From assembly GCA_025345505.1 (NCBI GenBank), contig JANVCC010010406.1:15527260-15591259 (forward strand): DNA of 64,000 nucleotides, read 5' to 3'. Under the pieces are notes generated by a model, which was not told the DNA's origin, did no database searches, and saw nothing but the letters and a program-made list of their open reading frames with translations. Made by a program: the position numbers and the translations under genes. Source of the DNA: Todiramphus chloris collaris (taxonomy: Eukaryota; Chordata; Aves; Coraciiformes; Alcedinidae). This document shows positions 37,389-47,324 of this stretch, piece by piece; positions within the stretch are counted from its first letter, which is position 1, and each line of letters starts with the position of its first letter.

Positions 37389-38356
37389 TACAAAGAAGAA
37401 AAAGAAAATATTATAAAAATTAGGCAACAAATGTGAAAACACTGTTTTATTCAAATGCCACTCCCATTTTTAGTGTATGAAGTGATACAAAGAGGCATGC
37501 TAACATTATCCAAATATAATATTAAAGATGGTATTTCGATCAAATGAGCCACAGTATATTCTTTGAACTTAGTCATATTACATCACAAGGAATGGTTATG
37601 AACTGATGATACAGATGAAATAAATTGTAACTCTCTCTAAAAGTATATAGACATCTTTGGCACATCAATTTTAGTATTTTCTAAAGGCATATAGATGTTT
37701 TTATCACTCTCCTGCACATAAGCAAACCATTTCCCACTGCCTATGAAAGGTTTAAGGCTTGCTCTGCTCCCTCACATTACTATGGCTGTGGTTGTAAATA
37801 AATACATGAACAGCACAATTTTTAGATGACAAAAGGAAAACAGACTGAACATCTGAGAAAGAATAAATTCAGAAGAAGATAGTTACAATAATTAGGAATA
37901 AATTAATAACTTTTTCCTGCTGTGGTGCACGTTAATTATTAACAGTGCAGGTAATGGTTAATTAGCTCATTGTTTGTAAATATTACTGTAAAGGACTGGA
38001 AATGACTCCCTGACTTATCCCCAGAGGACATCTTTTTGTTCAAACAAGCAATACTTTAAAGATTTATTTCAAATACTATTGTTCCAAGTACAAGCAGAAA
38101 GTCTGGATAGCTGGAGGGCACTCCAACCAGTTTTTGCTGACTACTTCATCCTTGCCTCTAAAATTATCACATGACTCAGTTGCATAGTTTCACCTTGCAG
38201 GGAGAGCAATTAAGTCTGCCTACTCCTCTCCCACTGGAGACAGCCTCCCACATTTCAGACAAATACACAGCACAGAGCAATTTCTCCCATGCTGATTTAA
38301 ACAATAATAGTTGGGTAACACTTAATTGTAGATTTCCTCCAACCATGCTAAACCAT

Positions 38357-38367
38357 CCCCCCCCCCC
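38357..38367. repeat. C11 homopolymer
   Basis: Eleven consecutive C in otherwise AT-rich DNA. Confidence 0.85.
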
Positions 38368-39459
38368 ACTAATCCCAATGTTAATAAAATGCATACAGGA
38401 GAAATGATGTAGGTAAAAATAGAAATATGTGCAAGGCATTTATTTACTTTTAAGAATACTGCTATTCAGTTTCAATATTGAAAAATTCTATTCAATCCAT
38501 ATATTTAACATCACCATGTACCGTGAGAGGGATGTCTGCCTGATTTTTAATTATCACTCTTCATATATCCTGGTATTTTCTCAAGAGAAGTGTCAAACAA
38601 TGCAATAGTGACAAATTCCCACTCTGTGCCCCTACAGCCCTTGGAATTTAACTCCTCTCACATTACAGTATTTATTGAATTTCCAAGCCAAACGGTGTTC
38701 TGCTCCATAAAATTCTGACAAGTGGACTCTGCCAAGCTAATAACGGCTTCATTCTGCTGAAATAAACTTATTTCACTGCAGCAAACAAAATGACATGACC
38801 TGGAAAGGTTATTTTTAACTGGGTAATGACTCAATTCAAACCAAGCTTCTCTCACTTGATTCCTGAACTCTTTGTTAAGACAAATTTCTTAACTGTAAAT
38901 ATGTCTTAACACCAGTTTTCTTCTCTGTTGCACTCTCTGGACATGGCTATGGCAAGTATTTTCAGGTCTGTGTTCTTTGATTTTCTTATTCAATAGTTCA
39001 GTACACTTGTTAAACAATGCCTTGTGAAAGTACATCAATGGAGTGATCTGGAAAGCTGTGAAACTCAAACAAGGAGGTTGTCTCACATATTCTCCCACAC
39101 ACACACCATTTTAACATTTTTTTTTTTCTGTATTTCTTTCATAAAGTTCTATTAAAATTGTCTTGATATATAAAAAAATTGAGAAGCATTGCTCTGTGAC
39201 ACATGACTTGATGTTTTACTATCTCTACCCTCTCAATCTTACACTAATTTTGACAACCCTGCCATTACAGAGGTGTGGAGAATAAAGGATTAAGCAAGTA
39301 ATTTCACCTTCCAGAAAGGCTACATCTTCTACACATATTTCAAGTTCTTCATGATGGTCATTCAGTTAGTGAATGCTAGTGAGATGGCATTCATGAAACA
39401 CCTTTTTCAAGCTATCTATACTCTGCTACTAGTACTATGTATTTTCTGCAGTCTACACG

Positions 39460-39481
39460 CTCACACACACACACACACACA
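39460..39481. repeat. (CA)n microsatellite
   Basis: About ten uninterrupted CA units, a probable polymorphic marker. Confidence 0.92.
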
Positions 39482-40105
39482 CTAACCACCAGTTTCAGGT
39501 CAGATCTACATCAAGTTTCAAATGACTGGAGACCATGAGAGAACCTTTGTAACAGCTGGAATCTTGTACAAACATGCTGCACCCTGCCAGGTCCATCTTC
39601 TGAGCTCTAAAAAAAGCGACAACCCTTGACTGCCAACAGCCAGGCCCCTTGTGAAGCAGTTCACTTCAAGAACTGTTAGAACTCCTAACGCAAATGAAAG
39701 GAGAATAATGATCACTCACCAAAATTATGAGTTTCAGAGATTAAAAGAAAAGAAGAAACACAAAAGCCAAACAGGAAACCACAAGAGGGAAAAAAGGAAC
39801 ACTGACATTCTGGTCAGTAGTGAGTCATGGTCTGTACTGTAACAACAATATTGATGAAGGAGTAGGAATTTTGAAATGGTACCTGACATTACTTAACATT
39901 ATGCTAAGCAAAATGCAAATAGCTATACTTATCAGGTAAATTATCTTATTTCTTCCTTATGTTTTTTGGATTTTTTTAATAAATTCATCAAGTCCTTCAA
40001 AAAACACAGAACAACCAGGAAGTTTCTCAACAGCGTACTGAAGTCCCCTATCTATCAATTCAACAGTTAATTTGATATTAACAACCCTTATACTTAACCC
40101 CTACA

Positions 40106-40190
40106 ACAAAGGCCACTAACAGTACTCTAGCCTGCATTAGGAACACTACCAGCCTGTCAAGGGAGGTGATTCTTGCCATCTGCTCAGCCA
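40106..40190 (+). mobile_element. Isolated internal CR1 fragment
   Basis: Plus-strand match to the internal CR1 block that elsewhere reads 'aaggccaacggcatcctggc…' and 'aggtgatt…ccc…tactcagc'. Here it appears as aaaggccactaacagtactc, then tagcctgcattaggaacac and gggaggtgattcttgcc. The same block is found at about 46708-46790 and 51098-51180 in the two large CR1 copies. Neither the 3' tail nor the rest of the ORF is adjacent, so it is a broken internal piece. Confidence 0.65.
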
Positions 40191-40898
40191 CAGATTTTCC
40201 ATCTGTCTGCCTTCTGCGACTGGAATATACAAATTCATTTATAATTGATTTTTGTCTATGAAATACTGTAATTCTCACATGAAGAGATTTTGTGTCCTGT
40301 GACATTAGGAATACTCAAGTTTCTGACATCACAATAACTTCTTAGACATGGTTTTTTTTAGTTTTACAATGTTCAGTTTCCCTTTAGAATGGCCAGCTCC
40401 TGGAGTCAAGTGGATAAGCTTCAGTTCTCACCTCAAATACATACTTTTTTTGCTTTGTTTTATGACAAAAAGAATGTATAAAATTTGAAAATTTAAATAC
40501 CCAACAGGTATCATTTGAACTGTTACAGAATATTTTAATCATCAGTTTTGACAACAACCATCCCACTAAGATTTAATGGGAACACAACAATATTGCTATG
40601 ACACAATTTCCGAGTTTGCTATCCTGCAGAATAAGTTGCCACCATCTTTATTAATGCTGATTTGAAGTAGATCTGAGAGCACTTACATACCTCAATTACT
40701 CTTCATAAGATGAATCCAGGAATGGCAAGAGCATGTTATTTACTATTTCATTGATTGAACTCTTATCCAGAGTTTTAGTAAAAAGCCTGATTTTACTAAT
40801 CATCTGTGTCTATCACTACTACACTTGTTGGTTACAGGAGACTGAGAAAAGGTAGCCAAATCATGTACTGATGTTATCAATTCTGTGTCATTAACCAA
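40191..40898. other. AT-rich stretch, nothing recognised
   Basis: Sequence between two CR1 fragments of opposite orientation. No exon, RNA gene or further repeat was recognised. Confidence 0.5.
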
Positions 40899-41436
40899 AG
40901 AATCACATGGTTGAGGTTGAAAGGGACCTCTGGAAATCATTTGGTCTAATACTCCTATTTAATCAGTGCCACCTAGAGTTTATTGCCCAAGACCAGCTTC
41001 TGAATATCTCCAAGGATGGAAATATCACTACTTCCCTGGCCAAACTTCACCAGTGTTCAGTCACCCTCACAGTAAAACTTGTTTCCTGATGTTCAGACAG
41101 AACCTCCACTGTTTTTCTTGTTGTCCAGTGACAGGACAGTAGACAATGTGTGTAAGCAGAGCAATGGTGATAATTACTTATTATTACGCCGATGGATACC
41201 ACTGAAAAGAGCTTGGCCCCATGCTCACTACACCCTCCACTTGTACATATGGAGAAGATTCAAGTCGTCTCTTCACCAGCCTGAACAGTCCCAGCTTTCT
41301 CACCCTTCCCTTGTAGGAGAGGTGGCCCTTGTCATCCTTCCAGGATGTCCATGTTTCTTTTGTATTGGGGAGCTCAGAAATGAACATAGTATTCCAGGTA
41401 TGGTCTCACTAATACTGGTAGTCACAGATGGAGGTA
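40899..41436 (-). mobile_element. CR1 LINE fragment, 3' end (second subfamily)
   Basis: Minus-strand CR1. The plus strand begins aatcacatggttgaggttga then agggacctctggaaatcatt, continues through 'tctgaatatctccaaggatgg' and 'caccagcctgaacagtccca', and ends near 'ggtatggtctcactaat'. The 'gggacctctggaaatcat' wording places it with the 17.9-kb copy, not with the 21.3-kb copy. Strong decay and small insertions remove all coding capacity. The left end (3' tail) is clearer than the right end. Confidence 0.9.
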
Positions 41437-42124
41437 TAGCAGAATACTGCCAGATTCGGTAGAGGAACACTCACAAGAACCAGACTGACTTGCAGTCTGA
41501 AAAGCTGTTACATGATTTCTGTTTACTATTACATATTGTGTTCATAGTTCAGAGACATCCTTCCACGCTATCAAGTTCTGAAAGAAAAGAGGAATCATTT
41601 TAAGGTCAGGAGCAGACACAACCCAGTTCAAAGCTCTGTAATATTCATTAGAAATGACAGCAAGCATGATTTATAAATGCTTCATTAAGAGACATTTGTT
41701 TTAAAATTTTTCTGCATTTTTTGAATAATTTTGCTTTCTTAAATACAGAAAAAGTGATAAATCATAACTAGATTATCAAAATTAGCTTGAAGTCTACTTA
41801 TTATAAACACTGAAGTTGTTTGCGGTGTAGAAGCATTTGAAGCAGAACTCATGAAATATTTAAAATCATGCTTGTGACAGAACCCAAATTTATACAGTAT
41901 ACCCTTGAGAGCTTTCTCACAGGTGCTTAAAAATGACTGATTAGCAGAACCTTTATCTTTCTAGTCTATGAATCTCCATTTTTTAATAACTGAGATTAAC
42001 CGAGATTTATTTGTGTTGTGATTATTTCCCTACTGAAATATGTTCCTCTATCAGCAAACTACTAAAGTTCTTTCTGTTTTGTAAGCACTATTGCTTTAAA
42101 TATAACTCCAGAACGTTTTTATGG

Positions 42125-42195
42125 AGGTTTGTTTTGTTTTGTTTTTTTGGGTTTTTTTTTAATTATTATTTATTTAGTTATTTATTATTTTTTAG
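42125..42195. repeat. G/T-rich then AT-rich low-complexity tract
   Basis: (GTTTT)n, GGG and T10, followed by (ATTT)n-like sequence. Confidence 0.75.
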
Positions 42196-43442
42196 TATTC
42201 TAAAACTGTAAAGGGCATTCACTTGCTTGCAGGACAAAATCTGAGAAGAGGGCACACAGTCTGTTTTCAGTGTCAGTAAAATGCACTAATCAAATGTCGT
42301 TCCAAAAGAACATAACAAATATGTTGTTATTTATAAAATTCCAGCTGGATAGATATGAAAAGTTGTTTCATATTTTACTGAAATGGGATTGATGACCCAA
42401 AAATGAGGACAGTTTTGCAAAATGAGATTAGGAAATTAGCAGCATTTTTTTTGTTTTTAAATGCTGTCCCATCTTAAAAGTTGCTACCTAACAAATCACA
42501 TTAACTATATTAAATCAGTTTATACTGAATGCAAAAACCATGAAAAAAACCAGGGACTTTTTTTTAATGTCAAATGCCATTCCAACACCTATTATAGCTT
42601 ATTTTTCCACAGGTATTATTTATTTAACTTATATTCATGATTCCTTTAATAAAATTAAATTAATAGAATCCATCTGGTATGTAACTGCTAAGTAGACACA
42701 TTAAAAACTAGATACTGAGTCACTGAAGCCTACTTATCTGTAAAATCCCTTTATGTTCATATACTTTACTATAAACTGCTACTAATAAAGTTTATTGTTT
42801 ACAAAATACTAGAAAATTTAAATTGAGAGATGGGTAAACAGCCTTTCCACACTAGCCGTATGTCTTATATTCAGAGATTTCAAAAGATAAGGTGCTTACG
42901 TCTGTGAAAATTCACAACACTTGGCAGAAAAAATAACTTAAGAACTACTTCTTTTATAAACCCCAACACAATACATAAAAAAAAAAAAAACACAAATAGA
43001 TTTATTCACACAACTGAAAACAAATGCATAAGGGAAAAAAAAAAAATTTAAATCCATCCAAGACAGAATACCCTAATAATGTTGCTGAATGCAAAGAGAG
43101 AGATCACATGCCATTTAGAGAGCATACATACAGCTTAATAGACATTATGGCAATAAATTAAAAAAATACAGTTTTATTCTGTATAAGCAAAGAAAGAAGT
43201 CACATAAAACAACATATAAAAAGACACATATACTTAATAAGATCACAGTAAAATTACATAAGAAATACACCTTTAGGTTCAATACTAAAAATAAGCAGGT
43301 TAAATAGCAATCAGTAAAATAAAGACAGAAGCATCGTGACCAGCTCTGTAAGGACAAATTTATGGAGGAAGATCACAGAGCTAAATACTTGCATGATGCT
43401 TATACACTGGCTAACTGACAATTAAAAGAAGATGTAACAGTC

Positions 43443-43493
43443 TGCAAGAAACTGCAGAAACTCCAGAAACTGCAGAAACTCCAGAAACTGCAG
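43443..43493. repeat. 18-bp minisatellite built of 9-bp units
   Basis: Alternating ncagaaact units (gcagaaactccagaaact twice plus partial copies). On the minus strand it encodes repeats of Q-F-L-E-F-L, but only by chance of an open frame. Confidence 0.85.
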
Positions 43494-44464
43494 GTAACTG
43501 AGATGCAAGAAATAAAAGAGAATAAATTGAGTGATAAACAGGAGAACATTCTGGAAATGTATCATCAAGGGAAAAGGCCTTCTAAACAATATACAGGAAA
43601 TCCCCCAACTTGAAAATATTCTAGACCAACAGAAAAAGTTATCATGGAAAACAATCACAAAACAATGGTAATGAAAAACAGCATAGTTAATACTTCTTTT
43701 TCTTTTTCCCCCTAGATAAAGCAGACTAAAATGCAAGCTGCCATTTTTATGGTTACCACCTCCTTTGAAATATCTTACCAATCTTACTGTGCTGTTTTTC
43801 AGCATGTCAGCTACTTTTACGCTTCTCAGAGGAAATATATTTCATGTCTTTAAAAATACAGCCTGATTCCAACTCTGTACTGTTTCAACAGTATATATCA
43901 CTGACTCTATATTTTTTTTTTTACAAAATTAGTATTAAGGTAAGTCTTTTGGGGAAGGGAATGACTAAAAGAAGAAAAGCCTCATCTTGCATATGCATAA
44001 AAGTTCAAAAGCTCAATGAAAGTTCAGGAAGAGATTTATATGACTCATATGCAGGTCTACAGCATTACATGTTTAGAAATAAGGAACTGGAGATTAAAGC
44101 AAATCTCAGAGATCTCTTTTCTTGGAAGGGAGGAATGTGGATTGAAGGATCAACAAATCCATGCCAACACAGTGGTAAGGCTGAAATGTTATAGAGAAAA
44201 AAAGATAAAATCCAATAGATGCTTATACGCCTGATCCAGATTAAACACACTAATAGTCCCAGGGATAAAGTGTATTAAATTGCTTCTGTTTTTTAAACAA
44301 TCAGGCCTGTACGATAAGATCAAAAATGAGCAAGCAGAAGGCTCCTAGAAGAGGCTTTAACAACAACCTCAACTTTGCCTAGCATGATTTTTTAACATTT
44401 TCAGCCTTTGCCTTTTGCAAGTTAGCTGCTAATCACCACATCGCACTGGAAAACTTGACAGACT

Positions 44465-44482
44465 GGGGGGGGGGGGGGGGGG
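44465..44482. repeat. G18 homopolymer
   Basis: Eighteen consecutive G on the plus strand followed by acaggaacgggacgg. It is a potential intramolecular or intermolecular G-quadruplex former and a likely sequencing-error site. Confidence 0.9.
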
Positions 44483-45514
44483 ACAGGAACGGGACGGACA
44501 ACAACCAAAAAAACCCACAACTACAACACTAAAAATACCCACACACACACGCAAAAAAAGAATGTGGAGACAAAATGGAAATATTCTGGTGACTAACACG
44601 TTGACTTTGACATGGCAGTAGTCTATGACCACAATTATAAATACTACACATTTTTTATTAAATTACTAGTTTTCAGGTTTATTTCTCCTGGTAAAATGAA
44701 CACATTCCCCAAAAATTGTGTTTAATGGTATACTTTTAGGTATCAGAATAGAGCTCTTTCAGTCAGTGATTCAGCTACGCCCTGAAAATCTTAAAGCAAC
44801 TCATCTCAAAAATTCTTCCCCATTGTCTCAAGTAGCAAAGCTCAAGGAAACAAACACCATTTTTGGGCTGTACAGAAGATCATAGAAGATCCAAAAAACA
44901 CATGCAAAAATACACAAAAATCAAGAGCAATGTAACCTGCTAAAGAGGAAGTTGGCAAGTTAGGAAAAGTGAGAGGTATTCATGTGAGATCTTCTACTAA
45001 TATGTGTGCTGTACTAAAAATCCATGGAACAAGTAATACAGGAGTAGGTAAGTGTAGAGAATTCACAGACTGATGATGAGAAAACAAACCAGGGTAAGAA
45101 CCAGTGACGTTTTCAAAAGCTAACACACCTACAAAAGCTGAAAATCTTTAGAAATCATTTCCGATAGCAAACTATAGAATGCATCTTGGGCACAAATTTT
45201 CCTTTCTACTATCTGTATGATCAAAAGTCTCAAGAATCAATTGAGTTTACAGTTCCAAACTAGGAATAAAAAGCATAACCTTAATTTGATAGCATTTGGG
45301 TCCTAAATACTGAGTGAAGAATCGAGGAAAGGTCATTCAGTTTGCAAACCCAGGTTTCCACTGTAGAGAGACCAGCAGGTAGTCAAAGCTAGATGTACAA
45401 CACAGTCTCAGCCGAGATGCCCATCTTGATCAGGAGTCTGGTTGTACTATTCTTTTCCCAGATTAGCCCTGCTAACAACACATGAGCTAACCTATCTAGT
45501 TCAAAATTACTAAA

Positions 45515-47324
45515 TTTACTATTTGTCAGTAACAAAATGTTTCTATAAATATATTAACAACAAAAGGAGAATTAGGGAATACCTCCAACAATTATTGGAT
45601 GCAGAGGAAAACTTAGTAACAAAGGATGAGGAGAAGGTTGAGGTGCTTAATGCCTACTTTGCCTCAGTCTTCATTAGTGGAACTAGCCGGACATCCAGCC
45701 TCATAAAATGGGAGACAGAGAGGGAAAGCAGAATGAGGTTATCATGATTAAAGAGGAAGTGGTCATGGACCTTCTATGCCACTTGGATGCACAAAAATCT
45801 ATGGGACCGGATGGGTTACACCCAAGGGTGCTGAAAGAGCTGGTGGATGTGCTCGCCAAGCCACTTTCCATTATTCATCTGAAGTTCTCACTAACTGGGG
45901 AGGTCCCAATGGACTGGAGGTTAGCAAATGTGACACCCATCTACGAGAAAGGAAGAAAGGAGGATCCAAGTAACTATAGACCTGTCAGTCTGACCTCGGT
46001 ACCAGGGAAGGTCATGGAGCAGATCATCTTGAGTGCTCTTACAAGTTGTATAGAGGGCAACCAGCCTATCAGGACAAGTCCGTATGGGTTTAAGAAAGGC
46101 AGATCTTGCCTGACGAACCTGATCTCTTTCTATGACAAGATGACCCGACTATGGGACGAGGGAAAGGCTGTGGATGTGGTCTGCCTGGACTTCGGGAAGG
46201 CTTTTGACACTGTTTCCCATAGATTTCTGATGGAAAAACTGCTTATGACCTGGATGAGAATACGATCTGCTAGATCAAGCACTGGCTAGATAGATGGGCC
46301 CAGAGAGTAGTGGCCAATGTTACTAAAACCAGCTGGCAGCAGGTCACAAGTGGCGTTCCTCAGGGCTCAGTGCTGGGGGCATTTCTATTTAACATCTTTA
46401 TTGATGACCTTGATGAGGACATAGAGTCTACCATCAGTAAATCTGTAGATGACACCAAGTTAGGCAGGTGTGTCGATCTGTATGAGGATAGAGAGGATCT
46501 CCAGAGAGACTGGATCTCTGGGCCACTGTTAATGGTGTGAGTTTCAACAAGGCCAAGTGCCAGGTCCTGCACTTGGGCCACAGCAACCCCATGCAAAGCT
46601 ACAGGCCTGGGGAAGTGTGGTTGGAGAGCTGTCTGGCGGAGAGGGATCTGGGGGTTCTAATTGACAAGGGAATGAATATGAGCCAGCAGTGTGCCCAGGT
46701 GGCAAAGAAGGCCAACGGCATCCTGGCCTGTATTAGAAATAGTGTGACCAGCAGAAGTAGGGAAGTGATTGTCCCCCTGTACTCAGCACTGGTGAGGCCT
46801 CACCTTGAGTGCTGTGTCCTGTTTTGGGCACCTCAGTGCAAAAGAGATATCGAGGTGTTGGAGAGGGTGCAGAGGAGGGCAATAAAGCTGGTCAAGGGAT
46901 TGGAGAATAGATCATATGAGGATCGTTTGAAGGAGCTGGGTCTGTTTAGTTTGAGGAAGAGGAGGCTGAGGGGAGACCTCATCACTCTCTACAACTACCT
47001 GAAAGAACATTGTAGAGAGGCTGGTGCTGGTCTCTCCTCTCAAGTAATTAGGGACAGAACCAGACAGAATGGCCTAAAGCTGAAACAAGGTAGGTTTAGA
47101 CTAGACATTAGGAAAAAATTGTTCATGGAAAGGGTAGTGAAATATTGGAATAGGCTGCCCAGGGAGGTGGTTGAGTCTCCATCCCCGGATGTGTTTAAAC
47201 ATCGCTTAGATGTGGTGTTGGGGGACATAATCTAGGGGTGAACTTGTAGAGTAGGGCTAATGGTTGGACATGATGATCCCAAGGGTCTTTTCCAACCTGA
47301 GTGATTCTGTGTGATTCTGTGTGT
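45515..47324 (+). mobile_element. CR1 LINE, 1.8 kb, largest copy in the window
   Basis: Plus-strand CR1 carrying most of the reverse transcriptase and the complete 3' end. It starts about where the ORF encodes F-Y-K-Y-I-N-N-K-R-R, just upstream of the reverse-transcriptase fingers, so the endonuclease half is lost by 5' truncation. The 3' untranslated region begins after the stop near 47235, runs through 'ggacatgatgatcccaaggg', and ends with tandem gtgattct units near 47324. It is the least decayed copy here: the last 232 codons are uninterrupted. It is inactive because of three frame changes and a lost catalytic motif. Confidence 0.97.
45523..47235 (+). pseudogene. CR1 reverse transcriptase, frameshifted
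   Basis: Remnant of the CR1 ORF2 polymerase in four segments. (1) 45523-45747 encodes F-Y-K-Y-I and V-T-K-D-E-E-K-V-E-V-L-N-A-Y-F-A-S-V-F. (2) 45708-46289, in another frame, encodes P-D-G-L-H-P, N-Y-R-P-V-S-L-T-S and motif A (V-V-C-L-D-F-G-K-A-F-D-T-V-S-H). (3) 46310-46540 encodes motif B ([10 protein letters not shown]) but reads S-V-D-D where the palm motif should be F-A-D-D. (4) 46537-47235 encodes the intact C-terminal region ending V-V-L-G-D-I-I. A TAG at 46271-46273 stands where the family has tryptophan. The frame changes lie near 45710-45740, 46245-46250 and 46505-46512. The enzyme normally copies CR1 RNA at the target site; this copy cannot. Confidence 0.93.

Larger units (their letters stand above)
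22275..40105. other. Long AT-rich, gene-free, repeat-poor stretch
   Basis: Nearly 18 kb with no CR1 copy and no recognisable exon. It holds homopolymers at 23006-23026 (T), 24732-24757 (A), 30627-30647 (A), 33708-33722 (A) and 34742-34758 (A). It also has an A/C-rich tract (26596-26706), (AAAAC)n (29864-29892), a G/T tract (31637-31661), the long palindrome at 34191-34429, a CAA-rich tract (37347-37388), C11 (38357-38367) and a CA repeat (39460-39481). The longest open frame (144 codons, 24782-25216) has no recognisable domain and is biased to K, N and S, as expected by chance. Confidence 0.55.
41437..45514. other. AT-rich stretch with simple repeats
   Basis: No exon recognised. It holds a G/T then AT-rich tract (42125-42195), a 9/18-bp tandem repeat (43443-43493), a G18 run (44465-44482) and a short CA run near 44541. 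Open frames of 116-127 codons at 43422-43805 (minus) and 43844-44194 (plus) lack recognisable domains. Confidence 0.55.

Noticed and set aside
41079-41462. 127-codon plus-strand frame
   Set aside because: It is antisense to a minus-strand CR1 fragment and has no protein resemblance of its own.
43422-43805. 127-codon minus-strand frame with Q-F-L-E-F-L repeats
   Set aside because: The repeats come from the 9/18-bp minisatellite, and the rest is phenylalanine-rich chance sequence.
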